The translations under genes were made by a program, and so were the position numbers. A stretch of DNA of 64,000 nt from Penium margaritaceum. Taxonomy: Eukaryota > Streptophyta > Zygnematophyceae > Desmidiales > Peniaceae. The notes under the pieces were generated by a model. That model made no database searches and was not told the DNA's origin. It saw only the letters and a list, made by a program, of their open reading frames with translations. Shown here one piece after another: positions 12,290 through 23,830 of this stretch (the first letter of the stretch is position 1; every line of letters begins with the position of its first letter). The DNA is taken from positions 238,730 to 302,729 of the forward strand of contig SZWC01000833.1 in NCBI GenBank assembly GCA_023375785.1, written 5' to 3'.

Positions 12290-13030
12290 ATGTATTATGA
12301 ACATAAAATGTGTTTGGAGGCACAGTGTCCTCTGAAAAAGGTGGAAGGGGGAAGGAAACGTTCCCCTCTCTTCTTTGTGTCTCTCATTTGATATGGAGAT
12401 GGGAGGAAGTTCCCCTCGATGCCTCCTTGGCACAAAAAATACCATAGGAGAAGGGATGATGGGCATGGAGAGACCCTTCCCTCACCTCCCCCTGTGTGCC
12501 ATCGGTGCCATGGACGACAATATTGGAGAGGGGAGGAGACGCTCTCCTCACCGCCCACTGGCCTTTGTCGGCATCATGGAAATGGGAGGAGGGGGAAGGA
12601 TGAAATCCCATCCCTCTCCTCTCATTCTACACTATGGACACTTTGGGAGTGGTGGGGGAGATAGACTCTTGTCCCTCTCATACCACTTGGCGTCGTCGGT
12701 GCCATGGGAGGGGGAGGGAGCGGGACTCCCGTCCCTCCTTTCCCCTATCGCATTATTGGCACTAAGATGGGGAGGAGGAGAGGGAATCTTGTTCCTCTCT
12801 CCCCCTTTGGAATTTTCAGTATTATAGGAGGGGAGAGGGACTCCTTTCCCTTTCCTCCCTTCGGCACCATCGGTACTATGTAAGAGGAGGAGAGGGAGTT
12901 TGTCCATCTCCTCCCCTTTTGTGCTACGGACGAACGAGGGGAGGATAATTTCCCCTCGTCTCCCTGTTTCCAAGAGGGAGGAAAGACACCTCCTCTTCTC
13001 CCTTTAGAAAACGGTATCATGGTCACCTTG
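12290..13030. repeat. Tandem array of about 60 bp with G-rich and pyrimidine-rich halves
   Basis: Blocks of the form TCGGTGCCATGGGAGGGGGA followed by a CCCTCCTTTCCCC-like tract recur at roughly 55-62 bp steps from about 12380 to 12960. Each unit has a purine run and a pyrimidine run on the same strand, so single strands could form hairpins. The cleanest unit contains four G runs within 12706-12724 (GGGAGGGGGAGGGAGCGGG), a textbook G-quadruplex pattern. Long ORFs over it on both strands are compositional. Confidence 0.8.
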
Positions 13031-14170
13031 TCGGGCTCGTGGGTGCATGCTTGTCCACTTGCTCAAAGCTCCTAGAGTGTTCGAGAAATATTTAAAGAGA
13101 AACCTCTAATGGTAAGAATGTTATGTACAGTGCATCCTTCGTCCATCCATGGATTTTACAAAGATGCTCCATCGTTCAATCTCAATCGTCATTTGGTGAC
13201 TTGCACTATTATCACCATAGGTTTGATGTGAGATTCAATGCTAGGACTTGGCGACTCAAGTGGAAGAGGAGGAGTATAAAAATGTCTTGAAGAAGGGTAA
13301 ATGTTTCCAAACTTCACTATTCGCACCCCGTACTCATGCAGACAAATGGGCAACAATTGCAACGAATCTAGGTACTTATTTTGACAATGCATGTCTAAAA
13401 AATATTGAAGATCAAATATGATGTCTAGTTCGTGCCGTGTTCAGACCCGCACCTTTGTTGAAAAATGCTTCCTGTAAATTGATTGAAAGGCCTAATCAGG
13501 CGTGTGGCATATTGCTAGTGAGTATTTCACCCCAAGAAGACTACATGCAACACAATTGGCATGTCTACACATTTGGAGTCCTGTTGATTAGGTTTGGAAA
13601 GAGACATTTTCGTTCTTTGAAGATTCTGTCACGATCTAACCTTTTCAAAAGAAGGCTTCTCATCCGGGCTTTATCCATTGGGATGGCTTGTGGTTGGTTT
13701 CGTTGTACTCTTGCTTATTTTTTAAGGAGACGTCATACCTGTGCACTTTCAAATAGCTCACTTTCAAGTATTTCACTAAAAGCTACGCGACAAGAATTAT
13801 CGCTTGGGTGGTGAGTTGCCACCGCGGCTATGTACAAGTTGTAGAAGGACATCCAAAGTAAATGCACTTCAACTGTCGACCTCTCTACTTGCAAGGACCT
13901 CCTATGGCATCAAGGGAAAACGACAAGACTTGAGCAAATCACATGGTCAAGAGGGGAGTCAAGCCAGTAACTTCTCATAATTTGATCCATCTAAACATTG
14001 TAGACATACAAAAATGGTTCCATAGATTGGGGGCGAAGTGAATATAGCCGTGGAGTTGGGGGTGCTCTGACTATGGTCAGACACAACTATTGAAACTTGG
14101 GAAGTCATCCCATTATCTTGCATTCAATCCTCCTCAAATGGGTGAATTTTGTATGGGACGAAATTCCACC
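13031..14170. other. No gene assigned
   Basis: A plus-strand frame of 125 codons lies at 13437-13814. It has no motif I recognise and no typical codon bias. The rest is AT-leaning unassigned DNA. Confidence 0.35.
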
Positions 14171-14175
14171 CCTCC

Positions 14176-14730
14176 CTATATTGGCTTTTGTGGCCCCCCA
14201 TGTACGAAAGAAATATTGGCTTTTTGATCAAAAACAATTCTAGAAACCCCACACTCGTATTTCCAAAGCTTGAACACAACATGTGTCAATGCATGATAGT
14301 GGCACAGAGCAACATGTAGCAACCCTTCATCACAAAAATTGTGAGGGGAGGGACAATCACTCGAAAAAGCTGACAAGATGTATATAAGCTTCCCATATCT
14401 AGTGTTGTCGAAATGGCAAAGAAGCCTTGTTGGATAAGGCACTAGCATACAATGCAAGTGCAAGAAAAACATGGATTTGGCTAGAGGAGATGCATAAACT
14501 TCATTTAGCTTCAATTTCTTTGAGGAATAGCAAGTGACAAGGTCACAACATGGATGTGACATGGCACATTGCAGGTGACGCACACAATAGAGCTTGTTTG
14601 CACTATAACCCCCCAAAATGTCTCCCCACACATATCCAAATGTAACAATGTCTAAACTTACGGATAGAGGTTTCTTAGCTGTGTTACGACCGGTCACACA
14701 TACATGTCCAGCATTAATCGATGGAGACAT
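14176..14730 (-). CDS. Unrecognised 184-codon open frame
   Basis: The longest minus-strand frame in a repeat-poor stretch. It is relatively rich in Cys, His and Tyr, with pairs such as HPCC and CHYHALTH, but shows no metal-binding spacing I can name. It lies directly beyond the 3' end of a minus-strand Copia relic (14950-16920). It could be decayed LTR or a fragment of another transposon. No function is proposed. Confidence 0.2.
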   Translation of the reverse strand: MSPSINAGHVCVTGRNTAKKPLSVSLDIVTFGYVWGDILGGYSANKLYCVRHLQCAMSHPCCDLVTCYSSKKLKLNEVYASPLAKSMFFLHLHCMLVPYPTRLLCHFDNTRYGKLIYILSAFSSDCPSPHNFCDEGLLHVALCHYHALTHVVFKLWKYECGVSRIVFDQKANISFVHGGPQKPI

Positions 14731-14949
14731 AATGCAAAATTAAGCAAGTCTGGCCCATGGTTAGTCCACCAAGAGTATCATGTATGCTACATGAGAACTA
14801 GAGAAGTTCCTAGCCAAAACTTGAGAAGACGTGGGAGCAATCCTACAAATTTTAGTAGGTTTATCACCACATGCAAATACTCTAACGCCACCTCATCATA
14901 CATCAAAACAGCATGAGCATGGGCACGGCTGAGTACTAAAAATAAGTTG

Positions 14950-16920
14950 TGCAAACAGATGGGGATATCCCAAAATTTTCCATTACCCGATGGTGCGTAT
15001 GTATCCATACGTGTAGGTGTGACACAAGTGCACGACAAGATGCTTAACACTCCACATTCAAACATTGTCCACTTTTCGGCCAACTTTAGACAATGGATGA
15101 AGCCCAACAGAACTAATGACCACCATGAACATTTCATGTTGCAGTGTTTTGGTCGGTGAGTCAGCTCGCTACATGTTCGTGCCGACCCAAAATAGCGGAT
15201 ATCACTTGTCGTCCCACCAAATCATGCACAAAGTGGTGCTTCATAGAGTTTCACTTTGTGTATGCATGGAACACATAATAGTTCTTTATAGTGGTAATGA
15301 CACGGTTATCATAGCGGAGGACCATGGGAGGCACAGACCGATGCAACTTACGAAACAAGTGTTATGGCCACAAAGCCTCATCAGTCTCAACCCCTAGGGT
15401 GACATACTTTGCCTCTTACGGGCAACGCGCATTGCAGTTATGCTTGCCACCTGGACACAACATGGCAGTGACATTTAGTAGGAACACGTAGCCAGTCCAA
15501 CTATGTTCATCAATGCTCCAGGGCTCTGTCACTATCCGTGTAGCCGTTGATTTCCACTAAGAACCATAAAAAAGGTGGAGTCTCAGATACGGCGTGGAAT
15601 CTACATACTTCACCACACGCATGATCGCATGAAGGGTTCTCACTTGAGGGTATTACAGGAACTATGCAAGGAAGTTGACGGCAAAGGCAGTGTCGGACTG
15701 AGTGGTTGCGGCCAAGGTCATCATAGATATGGCCGCCTCCAATTTCTCCTCCAGTTTTGTTGATTCAAAAATGTTGAAGGCATCCTGCTTGTGTTGTGTT
15801 ATGCATCTGGAGACCGTGGAAACCACAACAAGGAGGTCAGGGAATCGCTCTTCCACAACCAGGACATAACATGCCTGTTGAAATGGGAATATTTTCCCTC
15901 ATTTGGAGACCATTAACACAAATAAGAATTACTTTGAGGCCCTTAGAGATCCTTTGGAGAAAAAGAGACAAATACGCGTCACTCCCCACATACCCGCCAT
16001 GGGTTTGTGTACTCGTAATATCCTGGTTCCAACTCCACGGTGTGTAGTTGGGATTGTTCAAAGCCTCGCGTATGCGCTAGGCCTTGTCATCAACCCCTTA
16101 GCTATGTGGGTGTACCATGTAAATGTCCCCCTCAAGAGTGCCATGGAGGAATGATTCGTTCACATCCATCTGGTGAAGCTTCCCGTCATGTTGAGCAATG
16201 ATCCCGAACAGAGCTCAAGCTGTGGTCATGAAGCAAGTAGGTATGCAAGTGTTGATGAAACTAACACCCTCGAATTATGAAACCCCTTAGAAATCAAGCA
16301 AGCCTTGTAGTAATTCCATGAGCCATTGGATTGTACTTTCTTACAGAACATCTACCTGGCCTAAACGATCTTCCGCACAGGTGGAAGGTCGACAAGATCG
16401 TACACACAATGCCCTGAAATGGCTTTATGTCCATCCCCACATCTTGCGCAACAAGTTTTTGTGTCCTCATCCAAGAACGCATCCTTCGACACACTACAGA
16501 GTGCCACAGATATCCATGCATCTTCTTATTTGTTCTCACTACTTCATCCAATGCAACCACGTTCACTACATCAAAACTCTCCACAGACTTTACAAGTGAA
16601 GATCGGCAATGATGACGCCCATCACCAACATGTGCCTCGTGGTTGCGTCGAAGCATGTGATGTTTGGATGCCCCCTGGCAATGTCTGTCATGGTCCACCA
16701 TCATTCCACCACCAAACTCGGTCCCACCTCTAATGCTAGCTACTACATCACAATATTGGATGCCATCGTTGTGCCTCCATCCTAAGCAGATAAAAGTGTG
16801 TGCTACTGAGCAAAGTCGAACCGGGACGGATTGGAAGCGAAGGGGGGAGTGGGTAGCGTATAGACTATTGTTACACTTAAAACTGGTGTTTATCTGTTGG
16901 ACACATTGAGGACTCAAGCT
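14950..16920 (-). pseudogene. Copia relic E (linker, RT, RNase H to 3' end)
   Basis: Read on the minus strand, this DNA follows the same order as element B, with nucleotide similarity. The 3' tail near 14990-15060 (GATGCTTAAC and flanking CATACGTGT) matches the tail of element C just before its 3' LTR (63598-63650, inverted). About 15110-15560 matches the RNase H region of B at 34270-34650. A frame at 15662-15856 ends in SDTAFAVNFLA, the conserved RT end. 16140-16440 matches the RT N-terminal part of B at 45485-45780. The part up to 16920 is the variable linker. Stops and frameshifts are everywhere. Neither LTR is clear. Confidence 0.65.
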
Positions 16921-17833
16921 CGTGCACCAAGGAACTCAATTCCGGATAAGAAATGCAAGCTAGATTCTAGATTGTGCCAAACACGGAACATAGTCGTTAG
17001 CCTGGAAGATGGCAAAGTGAGTGTCGTGATGGAAACTCGCGTTACTCTTCCACTCCGAGCTCGGCGCTAAGGTATTGTTCCAGCGTTGCAATGCTGCATG
17101 GAATGATGCTCAGGATTATTGCGTTACAAGAAATCCCTGCAAAGACCTCATCTGTGCTTGGCGAGGTTGGTCTCATCCAAAATGGTCGAGGAGACCATTC
17201 AAGCGCTCTCCTTGAACTGAACAATCTGAGGGCTTACCTTCATTTTGAAAGTTAATATATAATGACTCATTATCGTTACACAAGTAGACCCTCATCCGCG
17301 ATTTTCATCTTTTTCATCCATAGGAAGAATAATGATTATGGAGAAGTGTCTAGGAATGTGTACCCCGAGGCCATTCACACGGCTTGGAAGGAGACATGTA
17401 TGTCTATGAACCAAACCCCTTAATTTGCGAAGGACTATCAACTGGGGACCATGCTTTGTATATTTTAGTCTATTTCAAAGGATAATTCACGCAGAATAGT
17501 AGAGTATTAAACACTAGTGACATTGGCTGCATGCATGGACGTTATGTAATGATACACTTAAGCTAGGTTCAAACATGTTATATACCTTGGAAACGAGTTA
17601 TGCTCGATCTTGGTTGTCCTGTCCGAGGAGAGATCATCGGCCGATTGACCAGTTTCTATAGCAATGTCCAGTATGTGTTTCGCAAGAAACCTTGGTCATT
17701 GCACAAGCTTTGTCTGTTTCTCACCCTTTTCACGGACTAGGAGCCGCACAAGAATCACCGCGCCTAGAGAGGGTGTATCATCCGGACGCGACAAAACTGG
17801 AGAAAAAATGCCGTGAAAATATGTGGTCGGTTG
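16921..17833. other. No gene recognised; host side of a chromovirus insertion
   Basis: AT-leaning DNA without a recognisable ORF. It ends in GGTTG, which is the left target duplication of the chromovirus. Confidence 0.4.
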
Positions 17834-18382
17834 TGTTACGTACCAGACATACACAAGCCTCCATTCTTTACGAGTGGGTATTTCTGTTATTACACAAACA
17901 GCCCACCGCATCACGGGACCTTGACATTCACTCCGACGGTCGAGGACAAACCGGCCAACTTCCATTACCCCCAGTGAATCTTCCTGAACCTTCTGGCAAC
18001 TTGGACCAATCTGGCAAATCCATGACAGAGGTTTCACAACCTTTCGGTCGACTTCTTGACGCACCCAGATGAATCTGGATTTATAAAGATGCATCTCCCA
18101 CCTTCACCGCCGATTCTCAAAGCCCCCCGATTTCCCGACAGACCTTCTCAAATCCGACCACTCACGATGTGACTCTGCACGTGTCGCTCGGCAAACGACC
18201 CAACGGCCCCGACCATGTCTTATTCATAACTGGTCACTTGTATATAAATGTTTGCTCATTTCGACACTTGTTACCAAAGTACACTTATCACTGATTATAA
18301 ATTGCTCGTGTCCCAAATTCTGAATGGCGTTCTATCTTGCAACTTCTACCTGTTCCACATCAAGTTTATGTTTGGCATAGTA
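17834..18382 (+). repeat. 5' LTR of the chromovirus
   Basis: Begins TGTTACG. Matches 23280-23830 over its length, for example the shared stretch around ACCGGCCAACT (about 17950) and the TATATAAATGTTTG/TATATATGTTTG segment (about 18240) that may hold the TATA box. The end corresponding to AACA of the 3' copy reads AGTA. Confidence 0.85.
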
Positions 18383-18384
18383 CT

Positions 18385-18396
18385 TGGTATCAGAGC
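18385..18396 (+). promoter_or_regulatory. Primer binding site (initiator tRNA-Met type)
   Basis: TGGTATCAGAGC lies two bases after the 5' LTR. It is complementary to the 3' end of plant initiator tRNA-Met, the usual primer of plant LTR retrotransposons. Confidence 0.85.
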
Positions 18397-18528
18397 GTAG
18401 CGGTACTTGAGAGGCATCTTACTACTTTACTCATCTGGAGGACTACCTTGCACAAGCTATCAGCGCATCTCGCACGTCAAGACTTCGCAAACTTCACAAC
18501 TACGACGTGAGGCGAGCAAGCTCAACCG

Positions 18529-19700
18529 ATGACCAGCAGCTTATCTTTGGCGACGACTTCGGCGATGGAGGAGCAGAACGTGTTGATGCACGCAAACCCT
18601 AAAGCAACGGCAAATACTGGCGTGGCAGGCTCTGCGGCAGCTGAATCAACCCCTACAGCTTCGACGACCAATCTGGTCGCCGACCTTATGGCAATAAACC
18701 AGCTGTCCCTACCGACAGCTTCGACGACGACAACAGGAATGACACGTAGCACTGGACGACAAGAGCGGATCAAGGGGATCAACAACCATCTACTCCTATA
18801 GCTCAACGTCGCGATGGAGGCTCTTCGCAATGCAAGCAAACGAGAAGTGGGGCTTGTCCAAAGAAATTCCCAACTCTCGAGTGAACCCAAGATTCTTTGG
18901 GCTCCACTAGAATCGTTTGATCGTGCATATTCAAAAGGCCTAAGTTCGAATGTGGCTGACGAGTTTGGAGGTGTACTTCACCGCTGTTGAGGTCAACGAC
19001 AAACAAAAAATGATTGACCTTGCGACAGCGCTTTTGCGTGGCACGACGCTAGGTTTGTGGTCTGATCTAGAGGCCATCCAAGGATAACATGAGACTGGCA
19101 GAGCATAATTAACGGCCAACACCGCATGTCTCATATTGCCGACCGCAGGCATTGTACCATTGGAGTAGATCAACCCATAGCGGCAGAATGCGCTGACGCC
19201 ACCAACCAACTGGCACAAATTCTCGCGCGCGATGCTAGCACGATTTGGAGGGCTGAACGAAAAATTTGACACATACAAGCTCCAGCGTTTCAAACAGTTG
19301 TCCAATATTGCAAATACACGTGGAGATTCTGTGAGATCATCATCGGAGAAGACACCGCCCCCGATGAACTCTATTTTCACTACAACAGCCTCAAGCCAGA
19401 CATCCAAAGAGAAATTGCCATCTTCGCCATCCAAAACAACTTGTCGCAAATGATTGCAACAAATGAAAGGATTGACAGTGCAGACTACAACGCTCATAAC
19501 CAGTAATCCTATGGTTGGCGACCTCCTAACCACAATTAACGTGGAAACGGGAAAAGCCTGTCGGTGGAGTCCTTGATGCCGATGGAAGAGGAGGCCTTCG
19601 ATTACAGAGACGCATGAACCTACTACAACTGTGGAAAAGTCCATCACATCGCTTGCGATTACTGATGCAAGCAGCAGGCAAAAAAGGAGGGGGGGGGTCG
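18529..19700 (+). pseudogene. Chromovirus gag, broken
   Basis: Starts at an ATG at 18529 and is open for 90 codons to a TAG, after which the frame shifts repeatedly. Recognisable pieces are an in-frame stretch at about 19331-19500 (ELYFHYNSLKPDIQREI), typical of the capsid C-terminal part, and a zinc-knuckle remnant at about 19620-19665 reading YYNCGKVHHIAC. There the first Cys of the CCHC box is Tyr. Lys- and Gly-rich residues follow, as expected of nucleocapsid. Confidence 0.65.
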
Positions 19701-19735
19701 TAAAAAAATGAGTCGAGAAACTGCAAAGGGAAGGA

Positions 19736-20089
19736 GTGAAAGACACAACTCTTGTCCGTGAGGAGAGATCTACGCCAAACAACCGCCAATCTGAACAGTC
19801 CACATCACCACAGAGTGTTTCTGAGATTGAAATGTTCGACGAGGGATACGAGGGCGACCAACCGGCGATATTGCTAAAAGTTCAACCTCGAGGATGCGAG
19901 AGTCGTAGAACGGTACTGGCACTATTGGATGGAGGAGCTTCTCACAACCCCGCAAGAACCGACATGGTTTGTAAGTTGGGTTTGCGGCCGAACCAAGGGT
20001 GTTTGAAGGAACAACCGTCGACAGGAGATTACAAATACGGAGACTCCGAGAATCATTGCGACTACAAGTGGGAGATCTACGGGATGTAA
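19736..20089 (+). pseudogene. Chromovirus protease domain
   Basis: The frame contains LALLDGGASHN at about 19915-19947. The DGGA motif carries the catalytic Asp of the retropepsin that cuts the Gag-Pol polyprotein. A shift follows, and the linker to RT continues in other frames (20110-20510) with ILGRDFLYPHNPQVDWNS-like sequence, typical of the end of chromoviral protease. Confidence 0.75.
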
Positions 20090-20529
20090 CGGTCTCGAGG
20101 TCCTGTTAAATGAGTGACAACAAAATCATTCTCGGACGAGATTTCCTATACCCACACAATCCACAGGTTGACTGGAATAGCGGCAACATCTACGTGAAAA
20201 TCAATGGTGCCAAACAACAAATTCTACGCGTGGGACGAAAGCCGACATTAGAAGCAACAGAGGAAGTTGCGGTAGCTGAGAAGCAATAACCTGTGCAGCC
20301 GATCTTGAGCTAGTGGAAGAACATGGCCAAGTACTATATCTCGCGCTCATGGAAGAAGCGGAAGTGGCAGCAGCGTACTCATCATCGACCCCATCAGCCT
20401 CATTGGCATCGACGAAGTTCGCAATGGTACCCGAAGAGTTTACACCACTCATCCCGAAGTTTGCGAACGTCTTCCACGACAAACTCCGAATAACGTTACC
20501 TCCGCAATGAGACATCGACCATCACATCG

Positions 20530-21205
20530 AACTAAAACAAGGCAGAAGACCTACAATTCGAGGGGCCTATCAGATGAGTGATCACGAGCTGACTGAGCTG
20601 AAAAGGAAACTTGATGAGATGCTCGGCCAGGGATTCATCCGCTCGTCTACCTCATTGTACGTCGTACCAATGCTATTCGTCAAAGTGAAAATTGGTGAAA
20701 TGCGGATTTGTGTGGACTATTGGGCATTGGACAACGTTGCCATCAATAACCGTCATCCTCTTCCTCGGGTTGACAAGGTTTTCGACCAATTCCGAGGGGC
20801 TCCAATTTTCAGCAAGATCAGTTGTGCAGCGGCTATTACTCGATACACGTGGCAGACACCAACATCAAGAAGACAACGTTCTCAACTTGTTATGGGCATT
20901 TTGATTTCACGCTAATGCCATCTCGACTGTTGAATGCCCGAGCAACGTTTATGGCGACAATGAACATTTTTTGCCCATACATCGATAATCTTTTTGTGGT
21001 GTACCTCGACGACATTCTTGCATACAACCGCATCCCGGAGGAGCACGATGAACATCTTCGAAAAGTTCTCAACGATTTACAAAGAGGACACTTTTGTGTG
21101 AAATTCTCAACGTGCGACTTCTGTCGTCGTTCGATCATGTTTTTGGGTCACGTCATCAACGGCGGGTGGATCACATGGATCAAAAAAACTGGCAGCAGTC
21201 GTTGA
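20530..21205 (+). pseudogene. Chromovirus reverse transcriptase
   Basis: Reads QGFIRSSTS, MRICVDYWALDNV, NRHPLPRVDKVFDQ and then, after a frameshift near 20820, GYYSIHVAD, VYLDDIL (catalytic Asp pair intact, about 21000) and FLGHVINGG. These are fingers, palm and thumb of a Gypsy RT in the correct order. The two parts lie in different frames, so the enzyme is broken. Confidence 0.85.
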
Positions 21206-21830
21206 TTAGCCGACACCGACTAATGTTCGAGACGTTCAAGTTTTCCTCGGCTTCTGCAATTACCACCGACGTTTCGGACGGGATTACATCCGAGTGTCAC
21301 CGCCTCTCTCCGACCTTACTCGAAAGAAAAATGAGTGGCGGTAGGGAGACAGCGAACAAGAAGCGTTCACCGCTTTCTGGGACGCTCTGACCTCGACGCC
21401 AACCCTACGATAAGCCGATCCAACGGTCGACTATATCATGGCCATAGTTCTTCAGACCGAGCCATCGGCGCAGTCCTACAAGAACATGGCAACGGCGAAC
21501 AACCAGTCGCATACATGTCTCGAAATCTGCGAGGACCGGAACCCAACTACGCCGTGCACGAAAAGGAAATGCTAGCGGCCGTACATGTATTTATGACATG
21601 ACAGTGTTACCTGGAGTGCCGCCGATGCATCGTGCACAATGACCACCATGCGTTGAAATATCTGAAGACATAGCCGAACCTGAGTCGATGTCAATCCCGG
21701 TGGATGGAGTTAATTGAATCCGGGTTCGACTACAATATTGAGTACCGACCAGGCAAAATCGGCATCGCGGACTCACTCAGTCGCTGGCCAGATATAATGG
21801 GTGAAGTGCCAACGCTTCAGCTGTAGCGAG
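21206..21830 (+). pseudogene. Chromovirus RNase H
   Basis: Around 21445-21595 the frame reads SDRAIGAVLQEH, PVAYMSRNL, NYAVHEKEMLAAVHVF. This is the Gypsy RNase H pattern in which the first Asp and the Glu of YxxxEKE are catalytic. It continues past a TGA (ALKYL, SRWMELIESGFDYNIEYRPG, ADSLSRWPD) to about 21800. Confidence 0.8.
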
Positions 21831-22690
21831 AGCCGTATCTCGAGCGGTTGTTCACACGAGGCTACGAACAACATGACGGATACGAAATGGCAAAATTATG
21901 GTATGACGCACCCTACTGGCGACGGCGATTCACTCGCCACGTGGTCGTTCCCCCAAACGACGAACATCGCCGTATGCTGCTCGAAGAATTCCACGACAGA
22001 GGTTCGTGTGGACACTTTATACAGGACAAGACGGCGAAGAAGTTGGTGAAAATTTATTGGTGGGACAGGATGAAATCCGACGTGGCCAACCTCTGCAGGT
22101 CGTGCGACACATGCTAACAACAAAAATCCCATCGCACGCGGCCACCTGGACTTTTGCAACCGCTCCCTATTCTGATGGAACCGTAGGCTGACATATCCAT
22201 GGACTGCATCACAGGATTACCGTTGGCACCCGAGGGATATGGTGCAGTCCTCGTCGTAGTCATCAGGTTTTCCAAAATGTCTCACTTCATTCCGACGACG
22301 ACCACCGTTACTCCTGAAGGAACAATACGGTTGTTTTAAAAAAACGTCGTGCGGCTACATGGCGTATCGAGAACCATCACAAAAGATAGAGACGGTCGAT
22401 TCACCGGCCGTTTCTGGCGAGAACCAATGACTCGCTACGACAACATAGTTCAGTTTTCAACTGCGTTTCATCCTCAAACTGATGGCCAAACCGAGCGGAC
22501 CAATCAGACGCTCGAACAACTTCTTCAAACACTATGCAAACATCATGGGACAGATTGGGCACAAAACTCCCGACCTCCAAAATCGCACATAAGTCGACGA
22601 TTTGCACCGCAACGGGTAAAATTTCGTTTTAAGTGGTATATGTCTAATTTTCCACGAAACCTGCCCGATTACGTAGTCGCAGCAACATTT
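21831..22690 (+). pseudogene. Chromovirus integrase
   Basis: The N-terminal zinc-binding part (HDRGSCGHF ... CRSCDTC) lies at about 21985-22117. Core pieces follow: [21 protein letters not shown] (first catalytic Asp, about 22200), KDRDGRFTGRFW (second Asp, about 22385) and HPQTDGQTERTNQTLEQL (catalytic Glu, about 22475). All three acidic positions survive. Frameshifts separate the blocks and the C-terminal part decays after 22600. Confidence 0.85.
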
Positions 22691-23029
22691 CTGTAGTCGA
22701 CCTCCAACGCCGAGACTTCTCCACCATCTGGGAGGAAACACGACAAATCCTCGCGAAGACACTGGCAGTGATGAAACATGCAGCAAACCAACATCGCACC
22801 GACGACGTCTTCGCGGCTGGCGACAGTCCTTTTCAGCTCAGCCAACATCAAACTCCAGGGAGTCGATTGTTCGAAACTCAAACTTTGATGGTTGGGACCG
22901 ATTAAGATGGAGCGCATGCAAACCCCTGCGGTTGCCCGTCTCAAACTCCTCGACACTATGGAAGTTCATCCGGTGTTCCATATCAGCAAACTCAAGCATT
23001 ACCGAGACCCCCGATAGGATTCCCCTGGC

Positions 23030-23250
23030 AGGGCCTCTCTTTCCTCCTGTTCAAGTGGACGAGGACATAGAGTACGTCATTAAGGACATCCTTGGTTATC
23101 GACAATGAGGCAAACCAATAGAATATCTTGTCAAGTGGCACGAACATGACGCCGTGCATAACAGTTGGGAACCCTAGGACAACCTTGGAGACATCAATCT
23201 CCTCATCGACGGCTGTTACCGTCGTCACCGGGCCACATCTATACTTAAGC
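23030..23250 (+). pseudogene. Chromodomain of the chromovirus
   Basis: An in-frame series reads PVQVDEDIEYVIKDILGYR, then after a TGA IEYLVKWHEHD and NSWEP, then after a TAG DNLGDINLLIDGCYRRH. The three aromatic-cage regions and the YLVKW core are those of chromodomains that steer such elements to methylated histone H3. Two in-frame stops make it non-functional. Confidence 0.82.
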
Positions 23251-23270
23251 CGGGACGTCGCGACTATAAT

Positions 23271-23279
23271 GGGGGGTAG
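23271..23279 (+). promoter_or_regulatory. Polypurine tract
   Basis: GGGGGGTAG directly precedes the 3' LTR. It is the plus-strand priming site of LTR retrotransposons. Confidence 0.75.
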
Positions 23280-23830
23280 TGTTCCGGACTAGATGTGCAC
23301 GCACCCCTAATCTTTTCGATTGGGCATTTATGTTATTACAAAAACAACCCACCGCGTCGCGGTACCTCTATATTCACTCCGTTGGTCGATGGCAAACCGG
23401 CCAACTGCCGTCACCCCCATTGAATCTTCTCAAACCTTCTGATAACTTCGACCACTCTCGCGAATCTATGACAGAAGTACTACGACCTTTCGGTGGACTT
23501 ATCGATGTACCGAGACGAGTCTGGATTGATAAGGATACACCTCCTATGTTCACTGTTGATTATCGAAGCCCCACGATTTCTCGACGGACCTTCTCGAATC
23601 TGCCCATGCATGACGCGACCCCACACGTGTTGCTCGAAAATCGACCCGAAGACCCCGACTATGACTCATCCGTAACTCGTCACACGTATATATATGTTTG
23701 ATCATTTGGATACTTGTCATCGAAGTACACTTACCGTTAATTATAAATGGCTCAAGTGCCCCAAATTCCAAATCGTGTTTTGGTTTGAAACTTCTACCTG
23801 TTCACCATCCACGCTCCGTTCGGCATAACA
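23280..23830 (+). repeat. 3' LTR of the chromovirus
   Basis: Begins TGTTCCGG and ends CATAACA. It parallels the 5' LTR over about 550 bp with many substitutions. Confidence 0.85.

Larger units (their letters stand above)
17834..23830 (+). mobile_element. Ty3/Gypsy chromovirus, full length but degenerate
   Basis: About 6.0 kb with two LTRs, a PBS, gag, PR-RT-RNase H-integrase order, a chromodomain and a polypurine tract. Protease and RT before integrase defines Gypsy, and the C-terminal chromodomain defines the chromovirus branch. The LTRs start TGTT, and the 3' LTR ends AACA. The flanking 5 bp are GGTTG on the left and GGCTG on the right, a target duplication with one mismatch. Many stops and frameshifts are present, including TGA and TAG inside the chromodomain, so it cannot make an intact polyprotein. 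The LTR copies clearly differ, implying an old insertion. Confidence 0.88.
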
